From NCBI GenBank assembly GCA_963834015.1, contig CAWIAG010000002.1, forward strand, positions 868,001 through 932,000: 64,000 nt of DNA. Direction: 5' to 3'. Below are positions 8,477-17,958 of this stretch, one piece after another. The first letter of the stretch is position 1. The number at the start of each line of letters is the position of its first letter. Source of the stretch: FEN-1297 sp963834015. GTDB taxonomy: Bacteria > Bacteroidota > Ignavibacteria > Ignavibacteriales > Ignavibacteriaceae. Below the pieces are notes generated by a model. It had not been told where the DNA came from and did not search any database. It worked only from the letters and a program-made list of their open reading frames with translations. The position numbers and the translations under genes were made by a program.

Positions 8477-10018
8477 ATGTTTTATAATTTGATGATTTTT
8501 AAGAATAAAGATAAAGTACCCCTTGTTATTTTAGGGTTTCTTGGCACGTGCATAATACTCGGCCTTGTAAGCCTTCACGGGATAGGAATTTCCCCGGATT
8601 CGGTTTATTATTTATCTGTAGCCAGGCATATTGCGGACGGAACTGGTTTCGTTGGTTATGATGGCTATTTTTTAGTGCTCCAGCCTCCCCTGTACCCAAT
8701 TATACTTGCTGCAATAAAAATACTTATGTTTATTGATCCGTTGTTTTCTTCCGGGTACGTTAATTCCATTCTCTTCGGGCTGATAATTTATTTCTCAGGC
8801 CTATTTCTATTAAAGCATTTAAGAAGCTATATACTTGTGATATTAGGGACCATTTCTATTTTAGTTTCGTTTGTATTTATTCAATTATCATTAATGGCAT
8901 TATCGGAGCCTCTTTTTATTTTACTCATACTGTTATATCTATATTATTTTGAAAAATATCAAACTGATGGGAATTTAAGTTCACTTATTCTATTATCATC
9001 TGTAACAACACTGGCATGTTTAACCCGGTATATTGGAATAATAATAATATTAACAGGAATAGTAAGTATTTCTCTCCAGGAGAATAGTTCATTTAAAAAA
9101 AAGTTGAATCACATAATTATCTTCATGATCATTTCATGTATGCCTATTGGGTTGTGGATAATCAGGAACATCTTCCTTTCCGGTACTTTAGTAGGGCAGC
9201 GCGCTGATTCTTCATATACATTATTTGAAAATTTAAGATTTCTGTTTAATACTATTCTGCAATGGTATTTGCCAATGTTGGTTACAACTCAAAAATTGAT
9301 TTTTGCCTGCCTGATTGTTTTAATATCATCCGTTGTGGCCCTGATAAAACGTAAAGAAAAAATATGGATGGCCTTAAAAGAAATTTATCCGGGCTTAATC
9401 TTCATAATGTTTTATGCTGGGTTTATTGTTATTTCTTCAACAACTACAGCGTACGATCATATTGCCGACCGGTTACTGTCACCGATTTATATACCGGTAT
9501 TTTTTATACTCTTTTTTTTGCTCGATAATGTTTTAAACTGGTTATCACACTATCTTAATAAAAAGCTGCTGCTGTATATTGCTTCCGCCGGTATAATTAT
9601 CTGGATGATTTATCCTGTTGGTAAAACAGTTTATATAATTAACGATTTCAATAAGTTTGCGGGTTTTGGATTTAACAACCGCTATTGGAGTAATAACGAA
9701 ACAATCAAATATATAATTAGTAATAAAGAACTATTAAATACTTATACATTCTATAGCAATGTACCTGAGGCTCTTTATTTTCTGGCCGGCATCCGGACAA
9801 GATGGAGTCCGGCCAGAACGCTTTATAATTCGCCTCAACTTATAAACGCCGGCCACGATATTAAAACTATCTGGAAACAGAATGATAAGGTTTGTATAGT
9901 TTGGCTTGATGCAAATAACCGGCAGTTCCTTTACTCTATTGAAGAATTGCGGAACTCGATAAAAATGACAAGGATTGCCCGGTTTAATGATGGTGCCGTT
10001 TATATAATTGGAAATTAA
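8477..10018 (+). CDS. GT-C-type membrane glycosyltransferase (ArnT/PMT-like)
   Basis: A 513-aa polytopic protein with about 10-12 hydrophobic segments. The first large loop has the GT-C signature: ISPDSVYYLSVARHI with its metal/catalytic-type Asp, then QPPLYPIIL. This matches dolichol- or undecaprenyl-phosphate-sugar-dependent transferases such as ArnT and PMT. The C-terminal ~120 residues form a soluble domain. ATG 8489 (MIFKNKD) is an alternative start. It leads a same-strand group with the two GT-B genes at 10200 and 11523, which suggests assembly of a surface glycan or glycolipid. The 181-bp gap before the next gene contains no convincing gene. Confidence 0.7.
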   Translation: MFYNLMIFKNKDKVPLVILGFLGTCIILGLVSLHGIGISPDSVYYLSVARHIADGTGFVGYDGYFLVLQPPLYPIILAAIKILMFIDPLFSSGYVNSILFGLIIYFSGLFLLKHLRSYILVILGTISILVSFVFIQLSLMALSEPLFILLILLYLYYFEKYQTDGNLSSLILLSSVTTLACLTRYIGIIIILTGIVSISLQENSSFKKKLNHIIIFMIISCMPIGLWIIRNIFLSGTLVGQRADSSYTLFENLRFLFNTILQWYLPMLVTTQKLIFACLIVLISSVVALIKRKEKIWMALKEIYPGLIFIMFYAGFIVISSTTTAYDHIADRLLSPIYIPVFFILFFLLDNVLNWLSHYLNKKLLLYIASAGIIIWMIYPVGKTVYIINDFNKFAGFGFNNRYWSNNETIKYIISNKELLNTYTFYSNVPEALYFLAGIRTRWSPARTLYNSPQLINAGHDIKTIWKQNDKVCIVWLDANNRQFLYSIEELRNSIKMTRIARFNDGAVYIIGN

Positions 10019-10199
10019 AAGCTGGGAAATCTGTCTGAACAAAATTTCAATATTAATTATAAGACATATACATACTAAGCGGTTTACAGAAACATTGATA
10101 TTATCCTTAACAATTAATAATTTGTTAATGTTCGTTACTTATCACGGCCATATATTTGTAATAATCTTAAAAAGCATAATGTTAAAAGGTTGAGATAAA

Positions 10200-11516
10200 T
10201 TGGATACAAAAATAAAAGCCTGGGTCGCATCAGCTAATATGGGCTATGGCCATATGCGGGCGGTTCATCCGTTAAAGGATATTGCTGAAGAAGATATTAT
10301 TCTTGCCGGTGCCAATGATGCTGTATCTTACTCGGAAAAAAAATTGTGGGCAAGAATGATCCGTGTATACGAATTTTTATCCCGGGCAAAGGGTATTCCT
10401 TTTATTGGCAACCCGGTATTTAATATTTTGGATTCTTTCCTCAGGATACCTTCATTTTACCCGATGCGGAATTTATCAAACAGCACTTTCCAGGTAAATC
10501 TTTTAAAGTCAAGCATAAAACAGGGCCTGTGCTCGGGAATGTTGAAAAAAATTCATACAAAACATCTGCCGCTTGTAACTTCTTTTTTTGCCCCGGCAAT
10601 TGCTGCAGATATGGATGGCTATGACGGTATATTCTGTATAATTTGCGATGCTGATTTAAATAGGGTCTGGGTGGCAAGGGAACCTTGGGAAAGCCGGATA
10701 ATTTATTTCGCCCCCTGCGGTAAAGCCGCACAAAGACTTCTCGCTTACGGCGTCCCGTCCGATAGAATTTTTACAACCGGTTTTCCTTTATCAATTGACC
10801 TGCTCGGCAGCAAAGACCTGGCCGTACTAAAATCAGATCTTGCAAAAAGGTTATTCTGCCTTGATCCCAAGGAGAGGTTTTGGCCGTTACATGGGAAAAA
10901 TGTAGAATATTTCCTTGGTGAAGAAAATTGTAAATTTAATACTTCAAGAAAGCTGACCATTACATATTGTGTTGGAGGAGCCGGGGCTCAGAAAGAAATC
11001 GGGAAGACAATAGCGCTGAGTTTAAAGAAAAAATTACAAGCCGGCGATGTCATTTTAAATTTAGCGGCCGGAACAAAAGAAATGATTAATATTTATTTTG
11101 AAAATGTGAAAAGAGAAATCGGAAGCGGTTCCGAAAATATCAATATTATTTATTCGGAAAAACTTGATGACTATTTTGATAAATTTAACCAGTCTATGCA
11201 TGCTACAGATATACTCTGGACAAAACCAAGCGAGTTATCGTTTTACTCGGGTCTGGGAATTCCAATAATCATGTGCCCTCCCATAGGGTCACAGGAACAA
11301 TTTAATACAAAATGGCTCTATGAAATACAGGCAGGCATTAAACAGGAAAATCCTGAATATACCGACCAATGGCTGTTTGATTTATTAGATAACGGCAGGC
11401 TGGCGGAAGCGGCATGGTCCGGGTTTCTGAAAGCAAGAAAGCTTGGCACATTCAAAATACTTGAAGTCCTGGAAACTGGAAAGATGACACGTGAAGATTC
11501 ACCAATTCTACGCTAA
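10200..11516 (+). CDS. GT-B-fold glycosyltransferase-like protein
   Basis: 438 aa from TTG 10200, which is preceded by AAAAGGTTGAG. The N-terminus carries MGYGHMRAVHPLKD, a Gly-rich beta1-alpha1 turn with His similar to MurG/MGDG-synthase proteins. The C-terminal half carries TYCVGGAGAQKEIG. It continues with TKPSELSFYSGLGIPII and GSQEQFN, corresponding to the nucleotide-sugar-binding end of GT-B enzymes. No transmembrane helix is obvious. Only 6 nt separate it from the related gene at 11523, so the pair is almost certainly translated from one mRNA. The substrate is unknown. Confidence 0.6.
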   Translation: MDTKIKAWVASANMGYGHMRAVHPLKDIAEEDIILAGANDAVSYSEKKLWARMIRVYEFLSRAKGIPFIGNPVFNILDSFLRIPSFYPMRNLSNSTFQVNLLKSSIKQGLCSGMLKKIHTKHLPLVTSFFAPAIAADMDGYDGIFCIICDADLNRVWVAREPWESRIIYFAPCGKAAQRLLAYGVPSDRIFTTGFPLSIDLLGSKDLAVLKSDLAKRLFCLDPKERFWPLHGKNVEYFLGEENCKFNTSRKLTITYCVGGAGAQKEIGKTIALSLKKKLQAGDVILNLAAGTKEMINIYFENVKREIGSGSENINIIYSEKLDDYFDKFNQSMHATDILWTKPSELSFYSGLGIPIIMCPPIGSQEQFNTKWLYEIQAGIKQENPEYTDQWLFDLLDNGRLAEAAWSGFLKARKLGTFKILEVLETGKMTREDSPILR

Positions 11517-11522
11517 CTTAAT

Positions 11523-12668
11523 ATGAATCAGAAAAGGAAATACCTCTTATTATATCTTAAAACCGGCGGCGGCCATCTGGCTCCGGCAAGTTCGATTGCG
11601 AAAGTTCTCGAACAAAATTGTATTAATGAAATAGAACCTCTCCTGGTTGACGGCTTTCATGAGACCAATTTTATTATCAAATACTTAATTGAAGACGGGT
11701 ATAGAAACCTCCAGGCGAACGCAACCTGGTTTTATGAGGTATTGTATGCGTTATTCAAATTTGATTTTATTGCCGGCTTTAATAATACATTTATTTCCTT
11801 TTTTGTAAAACCTTATCTTAGAAAAGTATTTCGTTCAACAAAACCGGAGAAGGTAATAATTTTTCATTTCTTTCTTATCGAACCTGCATATGAGGTTATA
11901 CATGAACTTAATTTGCATATACCTTTAATTACTGTGGTAACCGATCCTTATACCGCACACCCGTTGTGGTTTTTCAAAAAGGAACAAAATTTTATTGTCT
12001 TTAGCGAAAGATTAAAATTACATTGCCTGAGCAGAGGAATAAAAGAAAGTAATATACATGTATTCCCGTTTATTCTGAGTGAAAAATTTTCAAATCCGGT
12101 TGATGAGCTAAAAATTCCTGAACTTAAAAAAGAACTGGGATTTCCTGCGGGTAAAAAAATTATATTAATTTTAGGGGGTGGGGACGGTATTCCCAAAGGA
12201 TATAGAATTCTTAAAAGACTTGTTAATAGCAGGGATAATATTGAGGTTGCAATTGTGTGCGGGAAAAATTCATCGCTCCTTAAAAAAGCTGAAAAACTAA
12301 AAAGGATATCAGGTAATTCCGGGATCAAAATTTACGGCTATGTTGATATTATATATGAACTGCTGAATGTCTCCGACCTTGTTATAACAAAATGCGGCGC
12401 TTCAACATTTATGGAAATTGTGATGAGTAAAAAAATACCTGTTATTATAAATTATATCTGGGAACAGGAAAAAGGCAACATGGAATACCTGGTAAATAAA
12501 AAGATGGGAATTTATGAACCAAATGTTAAGAAGCTTACCCGTTTAATAAACGATTTGTTAAATAACCCGGCTGAATGTTCCGTTTATATTGATAATATAA
12601 ATAAGCAAGAATTGAAAAACGGGAATGTAATGGTAGCTGAATTTATCAATAATTTTAATTTATTATAA
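11523..12668 (+). CDS. MGDG-synthase/UgtP-like glycosyltransferase (GT28-like)
   Basis: A 381-aa GT-B protein. YLKTGGGHLAPASSI (residues ~10-24) is the diagnostic loop of monogalactosyldiacylglycerol synthase and UgtP-type enzymes. VTDPYTAHPLWF resembles the family's T-D segment. ILILGGGDGIPKG starts the C-terminal domain, and TKCGASTFMEIV binds the sugar nucleotide in homologues. Family enzymes transfer a hexose to diacylglycerol at the cytoplasmic membrane face. Together with the preceding GT-B and GT-C genes this points to glycolipid synthesis. The acceptor and sugar here are inferred, not shown. Confidence 0.75.
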   Translation: MNQKRKYLLLYLKTGGGHLAPASSIAKVLEQNCINEIEPLLVDGFHETNFIIKYLIEDGYRNLQANATWFYEVLYALFKFDFIAGFNNTFISFFVKPYLRKVFRSTKPEKVIIFHFFLIEPAYEVIHELNLHIPLITVVTDPYTAHPLWFFKKEQNFIVFSERLKLHCLSRGIKESNIHVFPFILSEKFSNPVDELKIPELKKELGFPAGKKIILILGGGDGIPKGYRILKRLVNSRDNIEVAIVCGKNSSLLKKAEKLKRISGNSGIKIYGYVDIIYELLNVSDLVITKCGASTFMEIVMSKKIPVIINYIWEQEKGNMEYLVNKKMGIYEPNVKKLTRLINDLLNNPAECSVYIDNINKQELKNGNVMVAEFINNFNLL

Positions 12669-12885
12669 AGAGCATTTCAAAAGTTGCTGAAAAAATTAAA
12701 TGCAATTTCAAATGTTTTTAAATTTAAAGTATTTTCAGCGTTCATTCGTCTCCATAACAGAAGAACTGTTTAATTAATGATTTTTCAATAAGACAGATAT
12801 CACATCTTAAATAGTTTGCTAAAAGAAAAGAAGAATGTCATTCTTATATTTACGAAACTAATTTTGAAAAGAAATTGTAATTTTT

Positions 12886-13674
12886 ATGATAAAAGTAACT
12901 AATCTTATAAAGAAGTTTGATGATTTTACTGCAGTGGATAATATTTCTTTTAACGTAGAAAAGGCTGAAATATTCGGATTCCTTGGCCCCAATGGCGCGG
13001 GTAAATCCACAACAATTAAAATGTTAACTACTCTGCTGCATCCCACAAGCGGCGAAATTGAAATTGACGGAATAAATCCCCGCCTTCATCAGGATAAAGT
13101 TCGTGCTTCTTTCGGCATTGTATTCCAGGATCCCAGTTTGGACGATGAACTTACCGCTTATGAAAATATGCAGTTCCATGCTGTGCTGTATAAAGTTCCT
13201 AAATTAGTCAGGGCTAAAAGAATTGAGGAACTTATGAAGTATGTTGAACTTTGGGATAAGAAAAATGAACTTGTAAAAAACTTTTCAGGCGGTATGAAGC
13301 GCAGGTTGGAAATTGCCCGCGGATTTCTTCATCATCCTAAAATTATCTTTTTGGATGAACCTACATTGGGACTGGATCCGCAGACCAGAAACTACATGTG
13401 GAAGTATGTTCAAAATTTAAACAATCAGGAACAGACAACGGTTTTTTTTACCACTCATTATATGGAAGAAGCAGACAGAAATGCTGATAGGATAGCAATT
13501 ATCGATCGTGGTAAAATTATTGCAAGTGGTACGCCTGAACAATTAAAAGAACAAACAAAAAAAGAATCGCTTGAAGATGCTTTCCTGGAACTTACCGGCC
13601 ATGCAATCCGCGAGGAAGAAGCTTCCGGTTTGGATAAAATGAGAACTATGAGAAATGCATGGAGAAGAAAGTAG
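12886..13674 (+). CDS. ABC transporter ATP-binding protein, DrrA-type
   Basis: A 262-aa ABC ATPase with Walker A GPNGAGKST (residues ~35-43), Q-loop IVFQDPSLDDELT, signature NFSGGMKRRLEIARG, Walker B IIFLDEPTLGLDP and H-loop TTHYMEEAD. This is the DrrA/CcmA-like subfamily of two-component ABC-2 exporters. The permease follows after 101 bp that includes a small inverted repeat (taccgg/ccggta, near 13721-13745). The substrate cannot be told from sequence; drug or lipid export is typical of the family. Confidence 0.92.
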   Translation: MIKVTNLIKKFDDFTAVDNISFNVEKAEIFGFLGPNGAGKSTTIKMLTTLLHPTSGEIEIDGINPRLHQDKVRASFGIVFQDPSLDDELTAYENMQFHAVLYKVPKLVRAKRIEELMKYVELWDKKNELVKNFSGGMKRRLEIARGFLHHPKIIFLDEPTLGLDPQTRNYMWKYVQNLNNQEQTTVFFTTHYMEEADRNADRIAIIDRGKIIASGTPEQLKEQTKKESLEDAFLELTGHAIREEEASGLDKMRTMRNAWRRK

Positions 13675-13775
13675 TACGCGGACCTCAGAAAAATCAAAAA
13701 TAATAATAATATCATTTTTAATACCGGATTTTGATTATCCCGGTAAATTAAATTTAACTTAATTCTTATAAAATT

Positions 13776-14522
13776 ATGTCAACTATTTACATTCTATGGC
13801 TTAGACAGGTAAAAAGATATCTTCGTTCACGATCAAGAATTATAGGAAGTTTAGGGCAGCCCATATTATTTTTAGTTGCGCTCGGATTCGGATTTGGTCC
13901 GATTTACCAGCGTGCCGGTCAGGGCAGCTATATAGAATTTTTAGCCCCTGGAATAATTGCTATGAGTATCCTTTTTACTGCAATCTTTTCCGGTATGGAA
14001 ATGATTTGGGACCGCCAGTTTGGGTTTTTAAAGGAAACTTTGGTAGCCCCGGTTCCGAGAATAAATATTATGCTTGGTAGAGTATTAGGCGGGGCTTCAG
14101 CAGCGGTCTTTCAGGGTATTATTGTAATGATTATTTCTATTATTATAGGGTTTCACATATATTCCTTCCTGCTTTTATTCGGATCACTTTTATTTATGAT
14201 CCTTATTTCGCTCTTCTTTACTGCGCTGGGAACTGCTATCGCTTCATTGCTTTCTGATTTTCAGGGATTTCAACTAATTATTAACTTTATTGTAATGCCA
14301 GTATTCTTTTTATCCGGTGCGCTTTTTCCTTTGAAAGGCCTGCCTCCGGCTTTAAACTTTATAGCAACAATTGATCCCCTCTCTTACGGAGTAGACGGCC
14401 TGCATTATACCTTAACAGGAAACTCACACTTTGGTATGGGCATAGATGTTATAGTACTATCTGTAATTACATTGGCTGTACTTGTTACAGGAAGTTATTT
14501 ATTTTCAAGAATTGAAGTATAA
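13776..14522 (+). CDS. ABC-2 type transporter permease, DrrB-like
   Basis: A 248-aa protein with six predicted membrane helices. The family-typical FLKETLVAPVPR lies after helix 2, and FLSGALFPLKGLPPAL precedes the last helices. It is the membrane partner of the ATPase at 12886. The homodimeric permease plus ATPase would form an efflux pump. A terminator-like hairpin follows at 14536, which closes the two-gene unit. Confidence 0.9.
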   Translation: MSTIYILWLRQVKRYLRSRSRIIGSLGQPILFLVALGFGFGPIYQRAGQGSYIEFLAPGIIAMSILFTAIFSGMEMIWDRQFGFLKETLVAPVPRINIMLGRVLGGASAAVFQGIIVMIISIIIGFHIYSFLLLFGSLLFMILISLFFTALGTAIASLLSDFQGFQLIINFIVMPVFFLSGALFPLKGLPPALNFIATIDPLSYGVDGLHYTLTGNSHFGMGIDVIVLSVITLAVLVTGSYLFSRIEV

Positions 14523-14535
14523 ACAACTGCATTCA

Positions 14536-14576
14536 CCCGGTCATTTAATTTTATAATCCGGGTAAAGACATTTTTT
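14536..14576 (+). terminator. Probable terminator after the ABC exporter
   Basis: acccgg (14536-14541) pairs with ccgggt (14559-14564) around a 17-nt loop, followed within a few bases by a run of six T. It lies 14 bp past the permease stop. The stem is short, so confidence is moderate. Confidence 0.4.
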
Positions 14577-14654
14577 GAAAATATAGATATTCCCCCGGAT
14601 TTATACATAATTAAATCTATTTATATAAAATTTATATTTATACTATATTTCAGT

Positions 14655-15509
14655 ATGAAGAAAATTAAATTGTATTCATACCTTATTATACTAATTTATA
14701 CCGCGTGCATTTACTGCCAAAGCACTATTAAACTAAATCAAACCCGGATAACCGAAGACTTGTTTTATACAAAAATTCAGGATAGTGTCTACATGTACAC
14801 ACATTACTTTCCCTATGCGTGCAACGGTATGTTTGTTCTATTACCGGGTAACCGGGGAGTATTGATTAATACTCCGTGTGAATCATCCGGTACTATTTCA
14901 TTATTAGATTGGATTGAAAAGAGTTTCGGAAATATAAAACTAACTGCTATCGTTACCGGTTTTCATCAGGATAATCTGGGCGGCGATGAGATTTTGCTTT
15001 CAAAAGATATCCCGGTTTACGGGTCAGACTTAACAGTACGGCTAATAAATGAACAAGGTGCTGGCTTAAAAGAAGTAGTATTAAATTCTGTTTCTAAAGA
15101 GGAAAATAAAAAATATTATAATTCATATAAAACTCTTAAACTTATACCGCCCGATAGTATTTATCAAATTAGAAAAGGGCTTAACCTTAAAATAGGCGGT
15201 GAAATTTTTGAGCTGTTCTATCCCGGTGAATCCCACACAAAAGATAATATTGTTGTTTACCTCCGGAAGCGGAAAATATTATTCGGAGGCTGTATGATTA
15301 AAGGATTAGAGTTCGATAATCCGGGATATACCGGGTATGCTAATATGATTGAATGGCCCAAATCTGTTGAAAAAGTAATGAATAAATTTAAAGATGCTTA
15401 TGTTGTTATTCCGGGTCATGGAACTCCGGGAGGAAAAGAATTACTTCCGCATACGATTAAGGTTTTGAATGATTGGAATAATAGGACATCGAAAAACAAT
15501 AATCTTTAA
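14655..15509 (+). CDS. Subclass B1-like metallo-beta-lactamase-fold protein lacking the first zinc His
   Basis: A 284-aa exported protein with a signal peptide over residues 1-21. The fold follows B1 metallo-beta-lactamases: NGMFVLLPGNRGVLINTP, the TGFHQDNLGG loop, H194 in GESHTKDN, C213 in GGCMIKG and H255 in VIPGHG. These correspond to H196, C221 and H263 in standard numbering. H118 (H104) and D120 (D106) are kept, but the H116 position is Gly (G102), so the Zn1 site has lost a ligand. It could be a single-zinc hydrolase, as in B2 enzymes that carry Asn there, or it may have another activity. No ribosome binding site is obvious. It lies downstream of the ABC exporter but after a terminator-like hairpin. 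Confidence 0.75.
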   Translation: MKKIKLYSYLIILIYTACIYCQSTIKLNQTRITEDLFYTKIQDSVYMYTHYFPYACNGMFVLLPGNRGVLINTPCESSGTISLLDWIEKSFGNIKLTAIVTGFHQDNLGGDEILLSKDIPVYGSDLTVRLINEQGAGLKEVVLNSVSKEENKKYYNSYKTLKLIPPDSIYQIRKGLNLKIGGEIFELFYPGESHTKDNIVVYLRKRKILFGGCMIKGLEFDNPGYTGYANMIEWPKSVEKVMNKFKDAYVVIPGHGTPGGKELLPHTIKVLNDWNNRTSKNNNL

Positions 15510-15539
15510 TATAAATAAACAAAATATAATTTCGATTTT

Positions 15540-15920
15540 GTTCTAAGTCCCGAAGGAACGAAATATTTATAACAAAACAAGCATCCGCACAAACCTTATC
15601 CAGAATCCCCGAAGGACGAAATTTCGTAGCCCGGATTAGCAATCTTGGCGTTCTAATATCCTATGGATTATATAGCAATGACTAGCCAAAATATTATGTA
15701 TTAAATGTTTTGAAGATATTCGCGTAAACCTGCCTGCAGTAGGCAAGTATGTTCGAGGGGCCAAGCATATTCTTAAATTATCATCTTAATCGAAACCTTT
15801 TGAAGATAATCCACTCTTGGGAGGGGTCCCGGGGGTGGACAGAAACGCTTATATTTAGAAAACGTCTGCTATTATTATTATTCGTATATTGAATATACTG
15901 TAATGTTGCTCCCCTCTTGA
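15540..15920. repeat. Intergenic repeat cluster
   Basis: This gap (15510-16015) has no gene. Seen in order: two copies of a cccgaagga(a)cgaaa motif (15549 and 15608), an inverted repeat cctgcct/aggcaag near 15731-15750, and ctcttgggagggg at 15813. A stretch at 15840-15905 is similar to 35510-35580 (for example tatattgaat followed by ctgtaatgtt or ctctaatgtt). The element ends with cccctcttga at 15910. These look like non-autonomous dispersed repeats. Confidence 0.5.
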
Positions 15921-16015
15921 ACGATTATACTTTTTTAAAATTAAAAACCTTTTCAGAACCTTTTATAGCTCTTTAATATAAATGTTTAACCCTTTTATTA
16001 GATGTAGATATCCTG

Positions 16016-16633
16016 TTACAACGGATTTAATAAATTATAACTTATTCCGATTTTCATATATAAATTATTTTTTCCCGGTTTAGACTTTAGAAAATCAGAC
16101 GATGTTTCTAAAATAATATCTGTTGCATCATTAAGGTTTATAATAAAACCTGCTGCAACGCCGATATAACATAATATAGACAGGCCTTCATCATTATTTT
16201 TAGGAAAAGGAATTAAAGTAAAGCCCGCATATGGTGTTAAATAAAAATGCCTCACAATTCTCAGCTCAGGGCCAATATTAAAAAATGGGGAATAGTTATT
16301 AAACCCTATTTCATTAAAAAATCCAATCTGAGTTGGGACATATTCCAGGGGGACACCAAAATTGGAGTTTGAATAACTGATATTAATATAAAACTGTTTT
16401 GAATTTGAAGATATTTTTGCATTATCATTTTTGGAATAGCCGGGTGAAATTGCTATCCTGTAATAATCCGGATAAACATTATTAACACTGTCGTTCTCCT
16501 GGTAATATTCTTCATCGTTTTCATTCACATTAAGAGTATCATTACTTAATTCATTTTGACAAACCGCTTTATTCGGTAATAGAAGCAGGATGAATAAAAT
16601 AAAAAATATTATTGAAACTCCGGAATATTTCAT
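16016..16633 (-). CDS. Secreted or outer-membrane beta-rich protein, unknown function
   Basis: A 205-aa protein with an N-terminal signal peptide (hydrophobic residues 7-20, cleavage probably after AVCQ). An acidic, Asn-rich linker follows (~26-52). The rest is alternating amphipathic strands such as FYINISYSNSNFGV, GPELRIVRHFYLTPYAGF and YMKIGISYNLL, which resemble a small porin-like barrel. No family was recognised. It is monocistronic, with AT-rich spacers on both sides. Confidence 0.55.
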   Translation of the reverse strand: MKYSGVSIIFFILFILLLLPNKAVCQNELSNDTLNVNENDEEYYQENDSVNNVYPDYYRIAISPGYSKNDNAKISSNSKQFYINISYSNSNFGVPLEYVPTQIGFFNEIGFNNYSPFFNIGPELRIVRHFYLTPYAGFTLIPFPKNNDEGLSILCYIGVAAGFIINLNDATDIILETSSDFLKSKPGKNNLYMKIGISYNLLNPL

Positions 16634-17217
16634 CTTTATAAGTACTATTTATTGTTTAAATCCTATTTTATCGCAAAATGGGAACGGCGTTAAACTGCCC
16701 GCCCTGTAAAACGATAAAAAAATGTTTCAAGATTATGTGCGTTGAACAATTTATTTATGGGAAAATTAAAGGTAATCTCCTCATTTGAATCTGCCGTTTA
16801 AAACTATAAAATTATTCCGATATAAACTATCCCTTTCATCGGGACATTAACTTTTGGGCAAAACCTTTATAATATTATATTTATATAGTGTAATTCGTAA
16901 GTATTTAACCGGTTATAATTATTCACTAAACTCTATTTTTTGCAGAATAATTATTAGATGAGTAGTTCCATTAAAAAAAAACATGCATTATACTATTTAA
17001 TTACGGGAACCAATTAATTAAATTTAATTTTAATGAATATTTTTATTGGGGGACTGACTGACTTTTAAGTACAAGAAAAAAAAATTACTCTTAAATTTAT
17101 TATTCGGGATAAAATATTCTTAGTTTTTCATTATATAATTCCCGGAACCGGAAAATTCTTAGTGATTGTTCAATTTGCATCCTTATATAAGAAAGTACTA
17201 TCGTTTAAGGAAAATAT
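16634..17217. other. Intergenic region, 584 bp
   Basis: A long AT-rich spacer between divergent genes. I see no reading frame, RNA gene or strong repeat. AAGGA at about 17208 serves the regulator gene at 17218. Confidence 0.45.
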
Positions 17218-17907
17218 ATGTCGCACATTTTAAAAGAAGTAATAAAAAACATATCTATTGACTGTGTAGTTTTTGGTTTTGAGCAATCAGTATTGGAAAT
17301 ATTACTGATAAAACGTGCGGGTAACCCCCATAAAGGTAATTGGGCGCTTCCCGGCGGTTTCATAAAAAAAGAAGAATTTATAGAAGATGCGGCTAAAAGG
17401 ATATTAAAAGTCACTACCGGTATCAGTAACATTTATCTGGAAGAAGTTGCTGTTTTTGATCAGATAGACCGCTTTCCTTTATGGCGCGTTTTTACAATAG
17501 GGCATTTCGCACTCATCAGCCCCGAACATTACAAACTTACAACCGGTATTGATTCTACAGATGTAAAATGGTTTGAAGTCAGCAAACTTCCTGAATTGCA
17601 TTTTGACCATAAGCATATAATAGAAGTTGCCTTACATAAATTAAGATCAAGCGTAAGGTATAAACCTATAGGATTTGAACTACTGCCGGAAAAGTTTACA
17701 CTTCCTCAATTGCAAACCCTTTATGAAGTTATTTTAGGGAAAAAACTTGATAAAAGAAATTTTCGTAAAAAAATAATGAAAATGGATTTATTAAAAAGAT
17801 TAAAAGAAAAAGACCAGAATAATATCAGGCGCGCAGCTTATTTATATAAGTTTGATAAACACAATTATAACAAACTTAAAGACAATGGATTTATCTTTGA
17901 GTTATAA
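17218..17907 (+). CDS. NrtR/AraR-type regulator: degenerate Nudix domain plus winged helix
   Basis: 229 aa. Residues ~12-145 form a Nudix fold (GNWALPGGFIKKEEF). Residues ~155-229 form the winged-helix region (FTLPQLQTLYEVILG, then KRNFRKKIMKM) of NrtR-family transcription factors. The Nudix box keeps G47, E53, R61 and G68. The Glu residues expected after R61 are I62, V65 and T66, so hydrolysis is unlikely and the domain is probably a ligand sensor. Bacteroidetes AraR regulators are built this way and bind sugars. The convergent neighbour is a GH13 glycosidase, consistent with a sugar-responsive role (inference). Confidence 0.8.
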   Translation: MSHILKEVIKNISIDCVVFGFEQSVLEILLIKRAGNPHKGNWALPGGFIKKEEFIEDAAKRILKVTTGISNIYLEEVAVFDQIDRFPLWRVFTIGHFALISPEHYKLTTGIDSTDVKWFEVSKLPELHFDHKHIIEVALHKLRSSVRYKPIGFELLPEKFTLPQLQTLYEVILGKKLDKRNFRKKIMKMDLLKRLKEKDQNNIRRAAYLYKFDKHNYNKLKDNGFIFEL

Positions 17908-17958
17908 CCATTATAATAAGAATACGTGCATTAAAGAATATAAATGCACATAATTTTA

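Noticed and set aside
10008..10193. 61-aa frame between the GT-C and GT-B genes
   Set aside because: Starts in the end of the preceding gene, has no ribosome binding site and an unnatural composition.
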